This document shows, in pieces, positions 32,267-44,900 of a stretch of 64,000 bases of DNA (its first letter is position 1; every line of letters starts with the position of its first letter). A program made the translations under genes and the position numbers. Origin of the DNA: Rotaria sp. Silwood1. Taxonomy: Eukaryota > Rotifera > Eurotatoria > Philodinida > Philodinidae. The stretch is from positions 1,872,452-1,936,451 of the forward strand of contig CAJNOP010000023.1 in the NCBI GenBank assembly GCA_905250075.1, written 5' to 3'. The notes beneath the pieces are model-generated. The model worked only from the letters and a program-made list of their open reading frames with translations, was not told the DNA's origin and did no database searches.

Positions 32267-33627
32267 ATGTCTGCGATTCCAACACTTCAACAGCGACTTT
32301 TTAATTGTTGTGCTGATCCACATGATGAAAATAATGATAAATTATTAGTATTAAAAAATATCTTAAATGAAATTAATCAACACGATAAGCATTATTTAAT
32401 CGATGTTGAAGATGCAACTCATCGAGCACCATTATTTCATGCTATTGAAAGTGGTCAATCATTAAATTTTATTCAACAATTACTTGATTTTCAAGTTCAT
32501 ATTACAAATCGAATATTACTCTGTGCAATTCGATATGGAAATTTAGATATATTAAAATTATTACATCAATATGGTGCTGATTTTAAACAAACTTATTCTG
32601 GTATATCACTTTTACACGAATGCATACTTTTACATAAAAATAATCTAATTAGTTTTCTAATTGAAGAAGGAGATGTAAGTAATATTTAAAATTTTATTGT
32701 TTTCCTTAATGATAAATCGAGTTTTTAAAATAGATCAATCCAAATACTGTTGATTACGATAATCAATCTCCATTGTTATATGCTATATTCCGTACAAATG
32801 TCGAAGCAATACTTATTCTTCTTGCTTATTCATCCATAGACCCATGTTTGATAAGCACACGTAAACAACAATTAACTTGTTTTCATGTGGCTTGTGAATT
32901 GGGTATTGATGAAGTACTTCCACCAATGATAAAATGTATTTCAATATTGAATATAAATAAATTATCAAGAAGTGATCAAACTCCATTTGATCTATTTTTA
33001 TCATGTTATTTATTTACAAAAAATGATTTATATATGAATGAAACGTCATTAAAAAAATTTTCAGCATTATTTGATTTATTCATATCAAATGGTGCAAAAT
33101 TACATCATCTAACAAAAGCTTATCGTCGTACACGTGCACCCTATGTAACAAAGCTTTTAACAATACTTTTTAAAAAAGAAATTTCTTTTTCTGATATTAT
33201 ACTTCAAACAAATCGTTCAACTATTTTTGTTGATTTACAATCACTTGTTTCTCAATCATTAGGTGATTGGCCTTATATTGTTGAATCAAATGATGCTATA
33301 ACAATAAAACAACGCCAATTAATACTTCGACAACTTTATGAATTATTTATTACTGTTTATTATAAATCAATTAATATTCAACAAATTAATAAAAAATTAT
33401 TAACAAGATATTGTTCAGCTAATGCAAAAGATTCAAAAATTAAACAAATTTTATGGTTGTTTATTAAAAATTTTATTGAACCAACTAAAGAAATTGGACC
33501 GTTAAAATCTATATGTAGAACAAAGATTCTTTTGAAATTAGATTCGATTGATAAACATTGTACAGTATCGGATTTAGGAATTTCAAAAGATCTCGAACAC
33601 TATCTTTTATTTTTTACAATGAGTTAA
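32267..33627 (+). CDS. Ankyrin-repeat SOCS-box protein (ASB-like), 433 aa, 2 exons
   Basis: Exons 32267-32674 and 32734-33627, phase 0. Residues ~60-230 contain divergent ankyrin repeats, with hallmarks such as LHECILLHKNNLISFLI, SPLLYAIFRTN and FHVACELG. The last ~42 residues look like a SOCS box: Pro-Leu-x-x-x-Cys-Arg followed by a Leu-rich helix (BC box) and a C-terminal YLLF. The usual Leu-Pro-x-Pro of the Cul5 box is not seen; the position reads SDLGIS. ASB proteins are substrate receptors of Elongin BC-CUL5 ubiquitin ligases. I chose ATG 32267 over the in-frame 32189 because the extra residues are a Phe/Ser-rich stretch typical of leader DNA. The loss of the prolines could weaken CUL5 choice. 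Confidence 0.7.
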
Positions 33628-35856
33628 ATAGAAACAAAAATTTTTGTATCTAATAAATTTGTGTTATTCGTTATGGTTTTCTTCTCTCTATAGTTACAAT
33701 AGAAATGGAACTATAACAACAGTTCATACGAAATTAAACTATTGTCAGAAAACGGTTTACGAATGCATGTTTTTATAAATTAATTTCTCATGATATTGTA
33801 TGAGGTTAATTTCGTCGAAAAACATCTTTTATCAATAGATATCTGGTATTGAAACAATACTCATTTGATGACTGAAATACAAATATAAAACGAAATATAT
33901 ATATAATCCTTGTCAGTAGAATTTTTGATTCTCAATATTGTCGTAAGCAGATTCGTACTAGATAAAGGGTATTTTTGAATACTTTTAATATTGATGAAAG
34001 TAATACCAATGTTATATTAGATAGATCTCGTGAGAAACATCCATTGTGACAAGACAATAAATAAGATGAACGCGATATGAAAACGACGTCATTTGAGAGA
34101 TACATCGGGAATAATTTTTTTAGAGACTTTCGTAGATTATCAATCACGATTGACCTTGAATGTCTAATATCAAGGCTTTCTATTGCTTCTTTCTACATGC
34201 TTATTTATTTATTTTTGATGAACTAAAATTGATGATTTTTGAGTTTGAGTTGTCGTGCACAAGATAACTATCAGTGAAGTATGAAAAATTCTAAATGGAT
34301 AAATTCCATTAGTCTTTTTTCTCCAGAGTTTTACTCATTTTCAGAAATTTTAGTCTATAGTACAGTATCTAAAAACAAATTGAATAATGGCATTTTGCTC
34401 TGAAATTCTGTCAACTCATAGACATACTTGTAAATGGAATGCTATAAAAGTTTAATTTCAAAAGAATGTTTCTTCATCAGATATTAAAGCTCTAAAAATC
34501 ACATGTATCCTACGAAAGATGAGAAAATCTTATTTTTCTTTAGAAATCTAATATCTTATGATGGAAATATTGAATTGATATGCAATGTTGAGATAATTCT
34601 AATTCTGATTAGACTTATTTATCGACTGAATTATCATCTCAGTACTGTTATTCGGCCTGTTAATACAAGCCACACCAGAAGCTATATTATGCTTAAAGTC
34701 CGAACTTCAAAATGATTAATTATTTGGAATGGTATTTTCATAAGTTGTTGATATTCACTAGATTAGTGTTTTTTTCTTACCTGCAAATTCTCTACGTTTA
34801 TTTTTAGAGATGTGCATCGAAGTCATTTTTAAGAGTGGTCGAAGCTCTCTAAATTATGTACTAGTCAATTAGGTTGAACACTAAAGATTTCTTCCGAATA
34901 GTGAGTTATTTTCTCAATTCACGTTTTCTCAGGACTTGACAACGGTGGGTAAAAGTCGGAGTCAAGTATGATTTTGGCTTCTTCTCATGAGCTTGGATTT
35001 CACAGAGACACAAATCAAATTCTGAAAGCATATCAATTTGTACAGTACATACTAAAGAATAAAACTTTCAATTTAAAAAACCTGTTATGTTAAATCTGTT
35101 TTATTAATGAGACATTTAGTTGATTCTGATGCGACCTTGATGTAAGTCTCTGGTTTACAGCGTGTTAATCAGTCTATGGATGAGGAAAACGATTGGGTTC
35201 AAATTTTGAATCTATACATTACAATACTACTTTTAGATCATGCTTTACAAAATTAGCATCTTTTTACATAGGAATTAGTTGTACCACATGTCATTTATTG
35301 TAGGTAATTATTATTTATTTAAGATCTTTCTATTCCATCCTAGTGATTATCCAAAGATAGGAAAGTCTAATGAAAAAATAACAAATATATTTTTCCAACA
35401 ATATTTGTTGTTTCATAGGAGCCATTTAAGCTACAATTCAACCGAATTATGTAAGCTAATGAGTGTCGTAGCTGACACGAGATCTGAATCACGATACGTT
35501 ACTGTTGTAAAGATATCTATCGATTTCACATTAGGTCTTTGCAATCCTATGTGAGTCTTGTATAGAATCTTTTACTGTGCTTATGATTGTTTTTTCTTTG
35601 AAACCATTTCCGAAAAGTATAGCAGATTCAAAATCGAATTCTGGATCATAGCATGCTGGACATACTCACATCCAACATATCTGTTGATAAATAGATTATG
35701 TCCTCTTCGGAGCACATCGTATGATAAATTGGTTTCTGCTTATATAGAAATCACGTTCATACCCAAATAAGTAGACAGCTATAAGAATAGATCATTTATT
35801 CAAACAAATAGAATCTGTTATAATTAGTAATGAAATAATTTTTTTAAAATTCGGAA
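33628..35856. other. Intergenic, nothing recognised
   Basis: Only short chance frames on both strands. No RNA gene, repeat family or domain was recognised. Confidence 0.5.
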
Positions 35857-36147
35857 TTATTTCCGTTTCAAACCATCATAGACGACGCCAGCAGCTGTGT
35901 AGCCAGTGCCAGCTCCAGCAACAGCTCCTGCAGAGCCACCAACAATCGCTCCAAGTGGAATAGGCATTACCAAATACCCCACAATAGCAGCTGCAGTTCC
36001 ACCCGTTGTACCACCAACAATACCACCCATCAACTGTCCATATTCTTTGTTATCATTCGCAAGACCTATGTTCCCACCGACAACACCACCAAAAACTCCA
36101 CCAACAGCACCACCGACAGTACCACCATAAGCTATTGGACATGCCAT
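35857..36147 (-). CDS. Small glycine-zipper protein, 96 aa
   Basis: The whole protein is Gly/Ala/Val-rich with overlapping GxxxG motifs (GGAVGGVFGGVVGG near residues 12-25 and similar runs near 40-50 and 67-82). One central polar break reads NDNKEYGQ, and the basic end is LKRK. This resembles membrane-inserting glycine-zipper segments, with two or three hydrophobic stretches. It is paralogous to the divergent gene at 37518, sharing the order Gly-rich block, acidic break with GQL, Gly-rich block, GYxxA. An acceptor CTGAATAG just upstream of the ATG and a donor at about 36418 suggest a 5'-UTR intron. Function is unknown. Confidence 0.7.
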   Translation of the reverse strand: MACPIAYGGTVGGAVGGVFGGVVGGNIGLANDNKEYGQLMGGIVGGTTGGTAAAIVGYLVMPIPLGAIVGGSAGAVAGAGTGYTAAGVVYDGLKRK

Positions 36148-36492
36148 GTTGTTGTTTGATCTATTCAGAAAAATGTTGGCATGAATTAATAGTAACTGAA
36201 TTCTTAAGACAAGATTTCTAAGGATTCAATATTTCACTTAGAATCTTATAATTCTGGTCAAGCAGGTGAACACTAACAAGATGACGTATGATCTGTATAT
36301 TTTTCGTCTTGGACTAATTTCATTAAAGGTTTCTTATGAGCACAGTATAGACTCGAAGAAAAGAAGTCAGTTGGAGTAGATCCTTTATCAGCTAAGTGAT
36401 AAAAAAATAGTATTTACCTGATGATTAATTGTGAATGAAGTCTTTGCGAGTATCGATAAATACTAAGTGTGTTGTATCATATATTATCTCGC

Positions 36493-36500
36493 CTTTTATA
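36493..36500 (-). promoter_or_regulatory. TATA box for the minus-strand glycine-zipper gene
   Basis: TATAAAAG on the minus strand, about 70-80 bp upstream of the inferred 5'-UTR donor at 36418. The position is consistent with a short noncoding first exon. Confidence 0.55.
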
Positions 36501-36858
36501 CCCTCCATATCTATTGCATTCGTCATCACTTGGAATTTTCATAAGATAATGAACTAGTACTAATGTATCTATTGCAGTCGTCATTAGTTGAAATTTTTCA
36601 AGAGAGCGAATCAGTGTCGATAACACAAACAATTCATTGAAAAAAACCCAATAGATTTAGATAAAGAAAACAAGACGAGAAGGAATCGAAGAAAAGAATA
36701 CGCAACGATACTAGACGGCTGTCATAGAATTATCCAACAGATATGGATGGAAAAAAAACAACTGAAATGATTCAGCAGAATTTACTTATATCTTATGTTA
36801 GTAGTGACTCATACTCTTGGAAAAAACTCGATTTATTACGACTGCACTCAATAGAAAA

Positions 36859-36867
36859 TATATAAAG
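36859..36867 (+). promoter_or_regulatory. TATA box for the plus-strand glycine-zipper gene
   Basis: TATATAAAG, followed about 80 bp later by a strong GTAAGT donor (36944). It fits a short noncoding first exon spliced to the coding exon at 37504. Confidence 0.55.
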
Positions 36868-37517
36868 GGTGATATGTGAATAAAAAAAATAGTCTCAGTG
36901 GTTTTCGACAATTCCAAACACTTATTTCAAAATTGATAACTACGTAAGTAGCTGAATAACAAACTCGTATAATTAATTCTATAAATTCTAAGAATATATC
37001 TGGCTTTACTAATATGCTCGTTGTTTAAGATTAAAGTAAATTGAAGCAGAGTTTTTATTTTTTGTTGGAGTTGAGATACAATCATCTCTATTTTTCTTTA
37101 AAAGATAAAAAACTTTTTTCATAAGTGTTAAGAGACGATATCTATTATTCCAACTATCTGAATAGTCTTATCTACTTTCTAATATTCTTCTGTTATTGTT
37201 TTCATTTGCTTTATACGAATCGATGTATATGTATTCATATCGATTGATACGAAATGAAGTTGCTGTTGTTAGTGGTTTCGTTGTTTCTTTTTTATCGTAT
37301 TCTTTTCTTATTGCTTTCTAGATTAGTTTTATTTGTTATTAGCCATTTAGCTTCTTTGAAATAAATTCGTACAATAATAAAATAGACTAAAAATTTCTTT
37401 CTTTACGATATCTTGTGAATATATTATTAAATCTATTAGTTTTTTTTAACTACGTACTTGAAGTTACTGTTCGCTGTTAAATAACATATAATTTTCTTGA
37501 CAGGTAAACTGAACAAT

Positions 37518-37811
37518 ATGGCTTTGAATCCTTTGACATGTGGCTTCGTGGTGGGTGGCGCTACTGGTGGTTTAGCTGGTGGAATCGGAAAGTTCATCAC
37601 CGATGACAAGGCTGCAGGCCAGTTGGCAGGTGCTGTTGCTGGTGCTGTAGCAGGTGGATGTGCAGGTGGTTTGATTGGTGCTGCAACGGTTGGTACTGTC
37701 ACTGCAGCAATGGGAGTACTTGGCGGTGGTTCTGCTGGAACTATAGCAGGTTCCGTATTAGGATATTTCACTGCTGATATGACATATAAAGCAATGTCCG
37801 AAGAAAAATAA
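37518..37811 (+). CDS. Small glycine-zipper protein, 97 aa
   Basis: ATG 37518 lies 15 bases after a pyrimidine-rich CAG acceptor, so the coding region is probably exon 2. The protein is a chain of GxxxG/AxxxG motifs (VVGGATGGLAGGIG, AGAVAGAVAGGCAGG, GVLGGGSAGTIAGS) with one polar break, TDDKAAGQL, and a charged end, SEEK. It shares architecture with the protein encoded divergently at 35857-36147. No signal peptide is evident. Glycine-zipper segments usually pack helices in membranes or form pores or oligomers; here that is only inference. Confidence 0.7.
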   Translation: MALNPLTCGFVVGGATGGLAGGIGKFITDDKAAGQLAGAVAGAVAGGCAGGLIGAATVGTVTAAMGVLGGGSAGTIAGSVLGYFTADMTYKAMSEEK

Positions 37812-38969
37812 ATGAATACTCTCTGTTTATCATGATAATTTGTTTCATTTTCATTTGAATTGCTGTTTGCCCTATATTATTTATTTTAAATATTTTCTGC
37901 ATTGGTGTATAGATAATAGAAGCAACAATAACTGATTTTGACCAAGCTCAATTCGTCTCATCAGATATCTCATATCTCGATTGACTTCGTGTTTCAAGAA
38001 AGAACTAAAATCTGAATTGATTGTGCGACTGAAGTATTATGAGTGTGACATTCAAAATTATCTGTTTTCTAAAACGATTGATTTATGCTGGCAGTAAGGT
38101 TGGTTTCCATGTTGAACCATATGAGATAGTGACTTTCATGATTTTTTCGATTGCTTTCATTCAGTTTGATCATTGTATATAATCTTGTCACTTTTTTTTA
38201 TACTATTTAAGTAAGGTGATCCTTGTTGAATGGAAATTGCTTTTGTATGATCGGTTTTCAATTGGGTATGAAAATGTTCATGTCCTCCCTTACGAACACA
38301 TTTTATGAGATCTTAATCTCATTTGTACTTTATTTTCATAACGATATATCTATTTGCAATCATAATTGTCTTCTCAACAACGTAACACTCGATATAAAGT
38401 GAAAACAAGGAGTGAAAAATCTTTAATGGTAGATCCGATAAAAACATCTATGACAGGCAAGCACTGATTCACCATATATACATAGATGACAGGAAAGAAA
38501 AATCCATGACACATAAGCTAACAACAAAAGAACAGAAGAAGAACATAAGGGCATATGTATAACCATATAGATACAGAGGGAAAATCCTTATGACCTGCAT
38601 CTTCTTCAGATGAAGGTCATAACATGCTCCAATTTGAAATTAGCATAATTTAATTCTTGATTGAAAAGAGTTGTTAGTTTAATATACATGCAAAAGAAAG
38701 AATGCTTTACGTATTCATTAAGAATGACTCTTCGAATTGATCTTCTTTTTAAATGTTTAATTGCGCGATAAGAAATTTCGAATATCTTTTATTTAATCTC
38801 TTTTTAATAGTAAGTTAACTCGAACAAATGATAACAAAAAATCTTAGAAATAAAAAAACAAACAAATATCGTTAAAAAGGTATAAGAACATTTATATGTT
38901 GTATGATTTTTATTTTTTAAATTATGATAAAATAAAAGTGTTGTTTCAATTTCAGGTAGTTTATTATGA
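37812..38969. other. Intergenic, nothing recognised
   Basis: AT-rich. It includes the 3' regions of the glycine-zipper gene and of the convergent mosaic gene. No further coding exon was found. Confidence 0.5.
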
Positions 38970-41900
38970 TCAGTAGTACCATGATCCTGATGATAAAGTG
39001 GGTAGCGAATCTAGATAAATAAATTTAAATTTAAAATCTAGAATTTTTTATAACTAAGCACACCTTGAGCTTGTTGTTGTTTTATTTGATTATAATTCGG
39101 TTGATGTTGTTGTTCAACTGTTCGACTTGATTGCCATTGATGTAAATCTTCTACTGAATATCCATTATAAACAAATAAAAAGAGAAATCGAAGACTTTAA
39201 ATCGAATAATTAATTTACCTGGACGAATGTTTTTGTTAGGTTTTCTCATTGTTTCGAAAGAGTTTGCATGTAATTGTCCTGAATATGATATGAACAAAAA
39301 TGAATTCAAGAAATTTTACTTTTACCAGTTTGTGACCATGGTTGAATGTGCCAGGGTACCAACGGATTAGTAGCAAAACCGTGAGTAGTTTGTAGTTTTG
39401 AGTCATCAAAATCTTTCCATTGACTTGTTGGATCTATGGAAATTTTGAATTATGATATAAAATTAATTGAGAAAGAAATAAAAAAAACGTTACTTTGATA
39501 TTGTTGATTGTTTGACCCTGATTGCATATGCTCAAATGAATTTTCATTAAGTAAATCTAAAATAATAAAAAACACAATATTTTGTAAACAAAAAAAAAGA
39601 GAGTCAATCAATATACCTTGTTGTTGTTGTTGATCTAAGCCATATTGACTATTTGGTATTTGAGAAGAAGTATCAGCGATTGAGGATTTTTTATATTGGT
39701 CTAAAAATATAATATTTCATATGTTAATGTGAAGTTACAAGATTCTATAAGTTACTTTGTAATCGCAATTGAGGTTTTAGAATTAGACTATGTTTTGATA
39801 TTTCTATTATGAAAATAAATAAATTTATAATATAAATCATAGAAAGTTTTTACTTTGCCATGGTTGTAATTGAAATGCAATATGATGATCATCAAATTCA
39901 GATTTTATTGGTTGATCTATAATCAATTAAAATTATAAATCTAATATAAACATAATATATACTTTGAAATTGTTGAGTGAGAAATTTATTTTGCGATAAT
40001 TGTATTGGTTTTTCATGATTTTGATTGGGGAAATCTAAATATAATAGATAATAATGTTAGAAGAATTAATGAGTCCATAGACATGCCTTGTAAATGCATG
40101 AATTTGTATGGTTGTGTGGTTGTTTCAACGAATGTTTGTTGGTTACGATCTATAATATTCAAAATAGAATTTAAATTTCGAAATTTAATTACAAGAAAGT
40201 TTATACTTTGTAATTGCTGTTGATTTTGAGTAGTATGAGATCCTGATGAACAAGAAGAAGAAGTATATGAATTTTTCGTAAGAAAGAATTTTACCTTGTG
40301 TTGATTGAGTAAAAGTATGGTGATAATCTTGTGGTTCTCTTTCTGGTATTTGATCTAATTTACAACAAGAATCATTTCGAATAAAGTTTGTTCCAAGACT
40401 TACTTAACCATTGTTGAGTACCAAAAACTGGATTTGATTGTGGAAGATCTAAATAAATAAACAATATTTTGATAGATTAAATGAAAAAAAGTGAAGTACA
40501 TACGTTGCTTTTGTTGTTGTTCATCGATTTGCACTTTTTCTCCTTCTATATGAAACAATATAGCTAACAAGGAAACCGCTCGGAGTGATTTACTGCGCTT
40601 GCTATTATATTTTATCCACAAATAAAAGGTTTGTATAGTAGAAAAAGTCGAAGAAAATATCGGTACATGTTGCGATATGGAAGTGTTACTAAAATTTTGT
40701 TCGAATGAAGATCTTCACTAGACTAACCTATAAGTAACTTATCAAAAGCAGCGTGACATTACTGAGTTATGCATTATTCAAAATATAGGCGTTTTTCAAT
40801 AGGTATTCTATACAACGTGGATATTTTGAAAAAATTATATCATCATAATGTTACACTGAAATGCTGTGAAATTTTTCTTAGAAACTAGTCTAGTTAAGAT
40901 TTAGATTTCACCGAAGACTAAAGATCCTACAGAAAAACTCTGGTTAACATTTCCATATCTTCTTAGGCTCTTTGTATTTTACAGGATTTCTATTGTTTAG
41001 ACAAAATATGAAGACAAACGTGGTAAACCACTTTAAGAGGTTTTATTTTGTAAATGTTTTGTTTTGATTGAATAATATTAAATATTGAAAATATGTAATA
41101 GAATTATTTTAGATAATAAATAGTTATTTACTTTGTAATTGAACATTATTCGAATCAGTAGATGAATGTAAAGAATATGTTGGTGTCCATTGTTGATTTT
41201 CTACAGATTGACTAAAAGTTTGTTCTTTTGTTACAGGAGATCGTTCACTGTCAGTTAATGATGTTCCAGATTGAATAAAATTTTGATGTATTTGATCTAG
41301 AATTATATAAACAATGTTTTTTTCTCTTGTTAACAATAAACTAAAGTATATAACGAACTATTTCCTTTATTTTGCGATGATTGTTGATTTTCATCATCTA
41401 TTTAAAAAATAATACAATATTAAATGAATAAATAGAGAGAAGAAACGATAAAATATTCATACTTTGTTGTCCATGTTCAAAATTATGATTTTGTTGTAGT
41501 CCTATTTTGAAAAACAAAATAAATAAAATTTATATTAACATAATTATACTTGTATTTAAACGATTATTATTATCCATTGATGTTTCCTCAAGAGTACTTG
41601 GTTTTGGTTGTTGTTGAGTTTGAAACGATTGAGAATCTATTTTCAACAATAAATGAAGGAAAAACTTTAAAAAGAAAATTTTTACTTTGCCATCTTTGTG
41701 GTAGTGCAAGAAAAGGTTGAGTATTTTGTAGATAGAAACTAGCTGATTGTGGCGTTCGATTTTCAGTTAATCCAGTAGCTGATACATTTAATCGAGATTG
41801 TTCTTGTTCTTGTTCCTGTTCTTGTTCTTGTTCTTGTTCTTCTTCTTCTTCTTGTTCTTGAGAATTTTGATTTGAAAAATCTAAATAAGAACGAATAGAA

Positions 41901-44900
41901 ATTTATAAAAAAACCTCAATAAATAAACAAACAAACCTTGTGAATGAACTACATTTTCTGCTGTTGTAGTTGTGTCAAAAAACCTTTGTTGCTGTTGACC
42001 TATGACATTCGATAGAATTAGAGTTAATAGATGTAAAAGAGAAAAAATTATACCATATAACCATGGTCTAAATTGATGAACTTGATAACCTAATCAATGA
42101 AAATAAACCATGAGAATTTCTTTTTTAAAAAGAAACTTACCATGCCATGATTGTGGTTGTACAGCAAAATTTTGAGTATTCTTTGTATTTGAATGAATTT
42201 TTTTGGCGAGTTGACTGAGAGTAAACTGGTTTGTTGGTATTTTCGGCCATGATTGGATTGGCTTTTCATGGTTTTGATTACGAAAATCTAAATGATAGAT
42301 AAAAGTATTACGCGATTTAGTGAAAATATAGACAAACTTTGTAAATGAATCAATTTGTATGGTTGTGTAGTTGTTTCAACGAATGTCTGTTGATGTTGAT
42401 CTATAACATTTAAAATAGAATTTGTATTTTAAAGTTTAATTGAAAGAAAGTTTATACTTTGAAATTGTTGTTGATGTTGAGTAGTATCAGATTCTAATTA
42501 ACGAGAATATTTATACATTTTTTTTTATAAAAAACAATCTTACCTTGTGTTGATTGTGGAAGATTAAATTCATCATTTTGTGATATTGTTTCGACAAATG
42601 TTTCTTGATTTTGATCTATAAAATTCAATAGAATTTATCGTTCAGTATATAATTGAAAGAAAAGTTTATACTTTCAAATCGTTGTTCATTTGGCGTAGTA
42701 TGGGGTTCTTATTAATGATNNNNNNNNNNNNNNNNNNNNNNNNNNNNNNNNNNNNNNNNNNNNNNNNNNNNNNNNNNNNNNNNNNNNNNNNNNNNNNNNN
42801 NNNNNNNNNNNNNNNNNNNNNNNNNNNNNNNNNNNNNNNNNNNNNNNNNNNNNNNNNNNNNNNNNNNNNNNNNNNNNNNNNNNNNNNNNNNNNNNNNNNN
42901 NNNNNNNNNNNNNNNNNNNNNNNNNNNNNNNNNNNNNNNNNNNNNNNNNNNNNNNNNNNNNNNNNNNNNNNNNNNNNNNNNNNNNNNNNNNNNNNNNNNN
43001 NNNNNNNNNNNNNNNNNNNNNNNNNNNNNNNNNNNNNNNNNNNNNNNNNNNNNNNNNNNNNNNNNNNNNNNNNNNNNNNNNNNNNNNNNNNNNNNNNNNN
43101 NNNNNNNNNNNNNNNNNNNNNNNNNNNNNNNNNNNNNNNNNNNNNNNNNNNNNNNNNNNNNNNNNNNNNNNNNNNNNNNNNNNNNNNNNNNNNNNNNNNN
43201 NNNNNNNNNNNNNNNNNNNNNNNNNNNNNNNNNNNNNNNNNNNNNNNNNNNNNNNNNNNNNNNNNNNNNNNNNNNNNNNNNNNNNNNNNNNNNNNNNNNN
43301 NNNNNNNNNNNNNNNNNNNNNNNNNNNNNNNNNNNNNNNNNNNNNNNNNNNNNNNNNNNNNNNNNNNNNNNNNNNNNNNNNNNNNNNNNNNNNNNNNNNN
43401 NNNNNNNNNNNNNNNNNNNNNNNNNNNNNNNNNNNNNNNNNNNNNNNNNNNNNNNNNNNNNNNNNNNNNNNNNNNNNNNNNNNNNNNNNNNNNNNNNNNN
43501 NNNNNNNNNNNNNNNNNNNNNNNNNNNNNNNNNNNNNNNNNNNNNNNNNNNNNNNNNNNNNNNNNNNNNNNNNNNNNNNNNNNNNNNNNNNNNNNNNNNN
43601 NNNNNNNNNNNNNNNNNNNNNNNNNNNNNNNNNNNNNNNNNNNTTGTTTCGACAAATGTTTGTTGATTTTGATCTATAAAATTCAATAGAATTTATCTTT
43701 CAGTATATAATTGAAAGAAAAGTTTATACTTTCAAATTGTTGGTGATTTTGAGTAATATGAGGTTCTTATTAATGATAAGAAGTATATGAATATTTTGTA
43801 AAGAAGAATTTTACCTTGTATTGTTTGAGGAAGACTAGGTTCATTATGTTGTGTAGTTGTTTCAACGAATTCTTGTTGGTTTTGATCTATAACATTCAAT
43901 AGAATTTACTTTTCAATATTTAATTGAAAGAAAGATAATACCTTCAAATTGTGATTGGTCTTGAGTAGTATAAGAATCTAATCAATGGGACAAATATATG
44001 GATGTTGCATAAAGAAGAGTTTTACCTTGTCCTGATTGAGGAAAAATAGGTTCATCATTTTGTGTTGTTGTTTCTGGTATTTGATCTAATTTTTGGGAAG
44101 TTTTTACTTCAAAAAAAAAAATTTTTAAAGTTACTTACGTAGCCACTGGTCAGTAGTAAAAGTTAGATTTGATTGTGGAAGATCTAAATAAATAAACTTA
44201 TATTTGAATAGTTTAAATGAAAAGTACTTTGTTGTTCGTTTTCTTGTTGAATTTCTAATTGATCAATATAAGAGTTTGTAGATAATGCTTCTGTTGAAGT
44301 TGATATTAATTCTTGTTGAGCTACAATTGAATATCAAATGAGTAGGTTTATTTTATTATTCATTATATCAATGGCTACGAAACTCAAATTAAAAATTTAT
44401 TGGAGTCGTTTTGCTTTTGAAAAGGAAGGATTTAGCAGTATTGTCTGTATTTGATATGATACATAGAATTAATTTGAAATTTAATCAATACATTTCAAAC
44501 ATATATATACTGCAAATTTCATAGCATGGTTGTCACGGTGAAAGAATGAGGTTAAATTGAAGGTGAAAATTTCAACTCGGTACGAAACTCATCTCATTAG
44601 TCTTTATAAAAAGCCTATACTTCTTCTGATAATATCCAAATAGACTGCTCAGCACTATGTTTTATGCTGTTAAGTGATTACAACGGAGTGTACCAGCTTT
44701 CTGGTTGTTTTAGGGAAGCTAATAAGAGGATTTTGAACCTATGCCGAAATTTATGTAAATCGTTTTATATTTTTTAGTTTAAATATGAAACATACTAGTT
44801 TGTGACAATGATTCATTTTGTTCTGATTGAATAGTAAGTGGTGTGGTATTTTCAGGTTGTAGGTCTTGATGAATATGTTTTGAATCTACTGATTGTAATA

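Larger units (their letters stand above)
36148..37517. promoter_or_regulatory. Divergent promoter region of the glycine-zipper pair
   Basis: Two TATA boxes face away from each other, at 36493-36500 (-) and 36859-36867 (+). A ~58-bp tandem duplication lies between them, at 36507-36564 and 36565-36622, each copy opening with TATCTATTGCA. On the plus side a GTAAGT donor at 36944 and a TTTTCTTGACAG acceptor ending at 37503 outline a 5'-UTR intron. A mirror arrangement serves the minus gene. Confidence 0.55.

Noticed and set aside
35906-36130. Pro-rich plus-strand frame
   Set aside because: Antisense shadow of the glycine-zipper gene; Gly codons read as Pro.
37497-37517. Upstream TTG extension of the glycine-zipper frame
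   Set aside because: It crosses an intron acceptor (TTTTCTTGACAG ending 37503) and uses a non-ATG start; ATG 37518 is preferred.
42666-43689. Long open frames across 42.7-43.7 kb on both strands
   Set aside because: They consist almost entirely of the N run; the apparent openness is an artefact.
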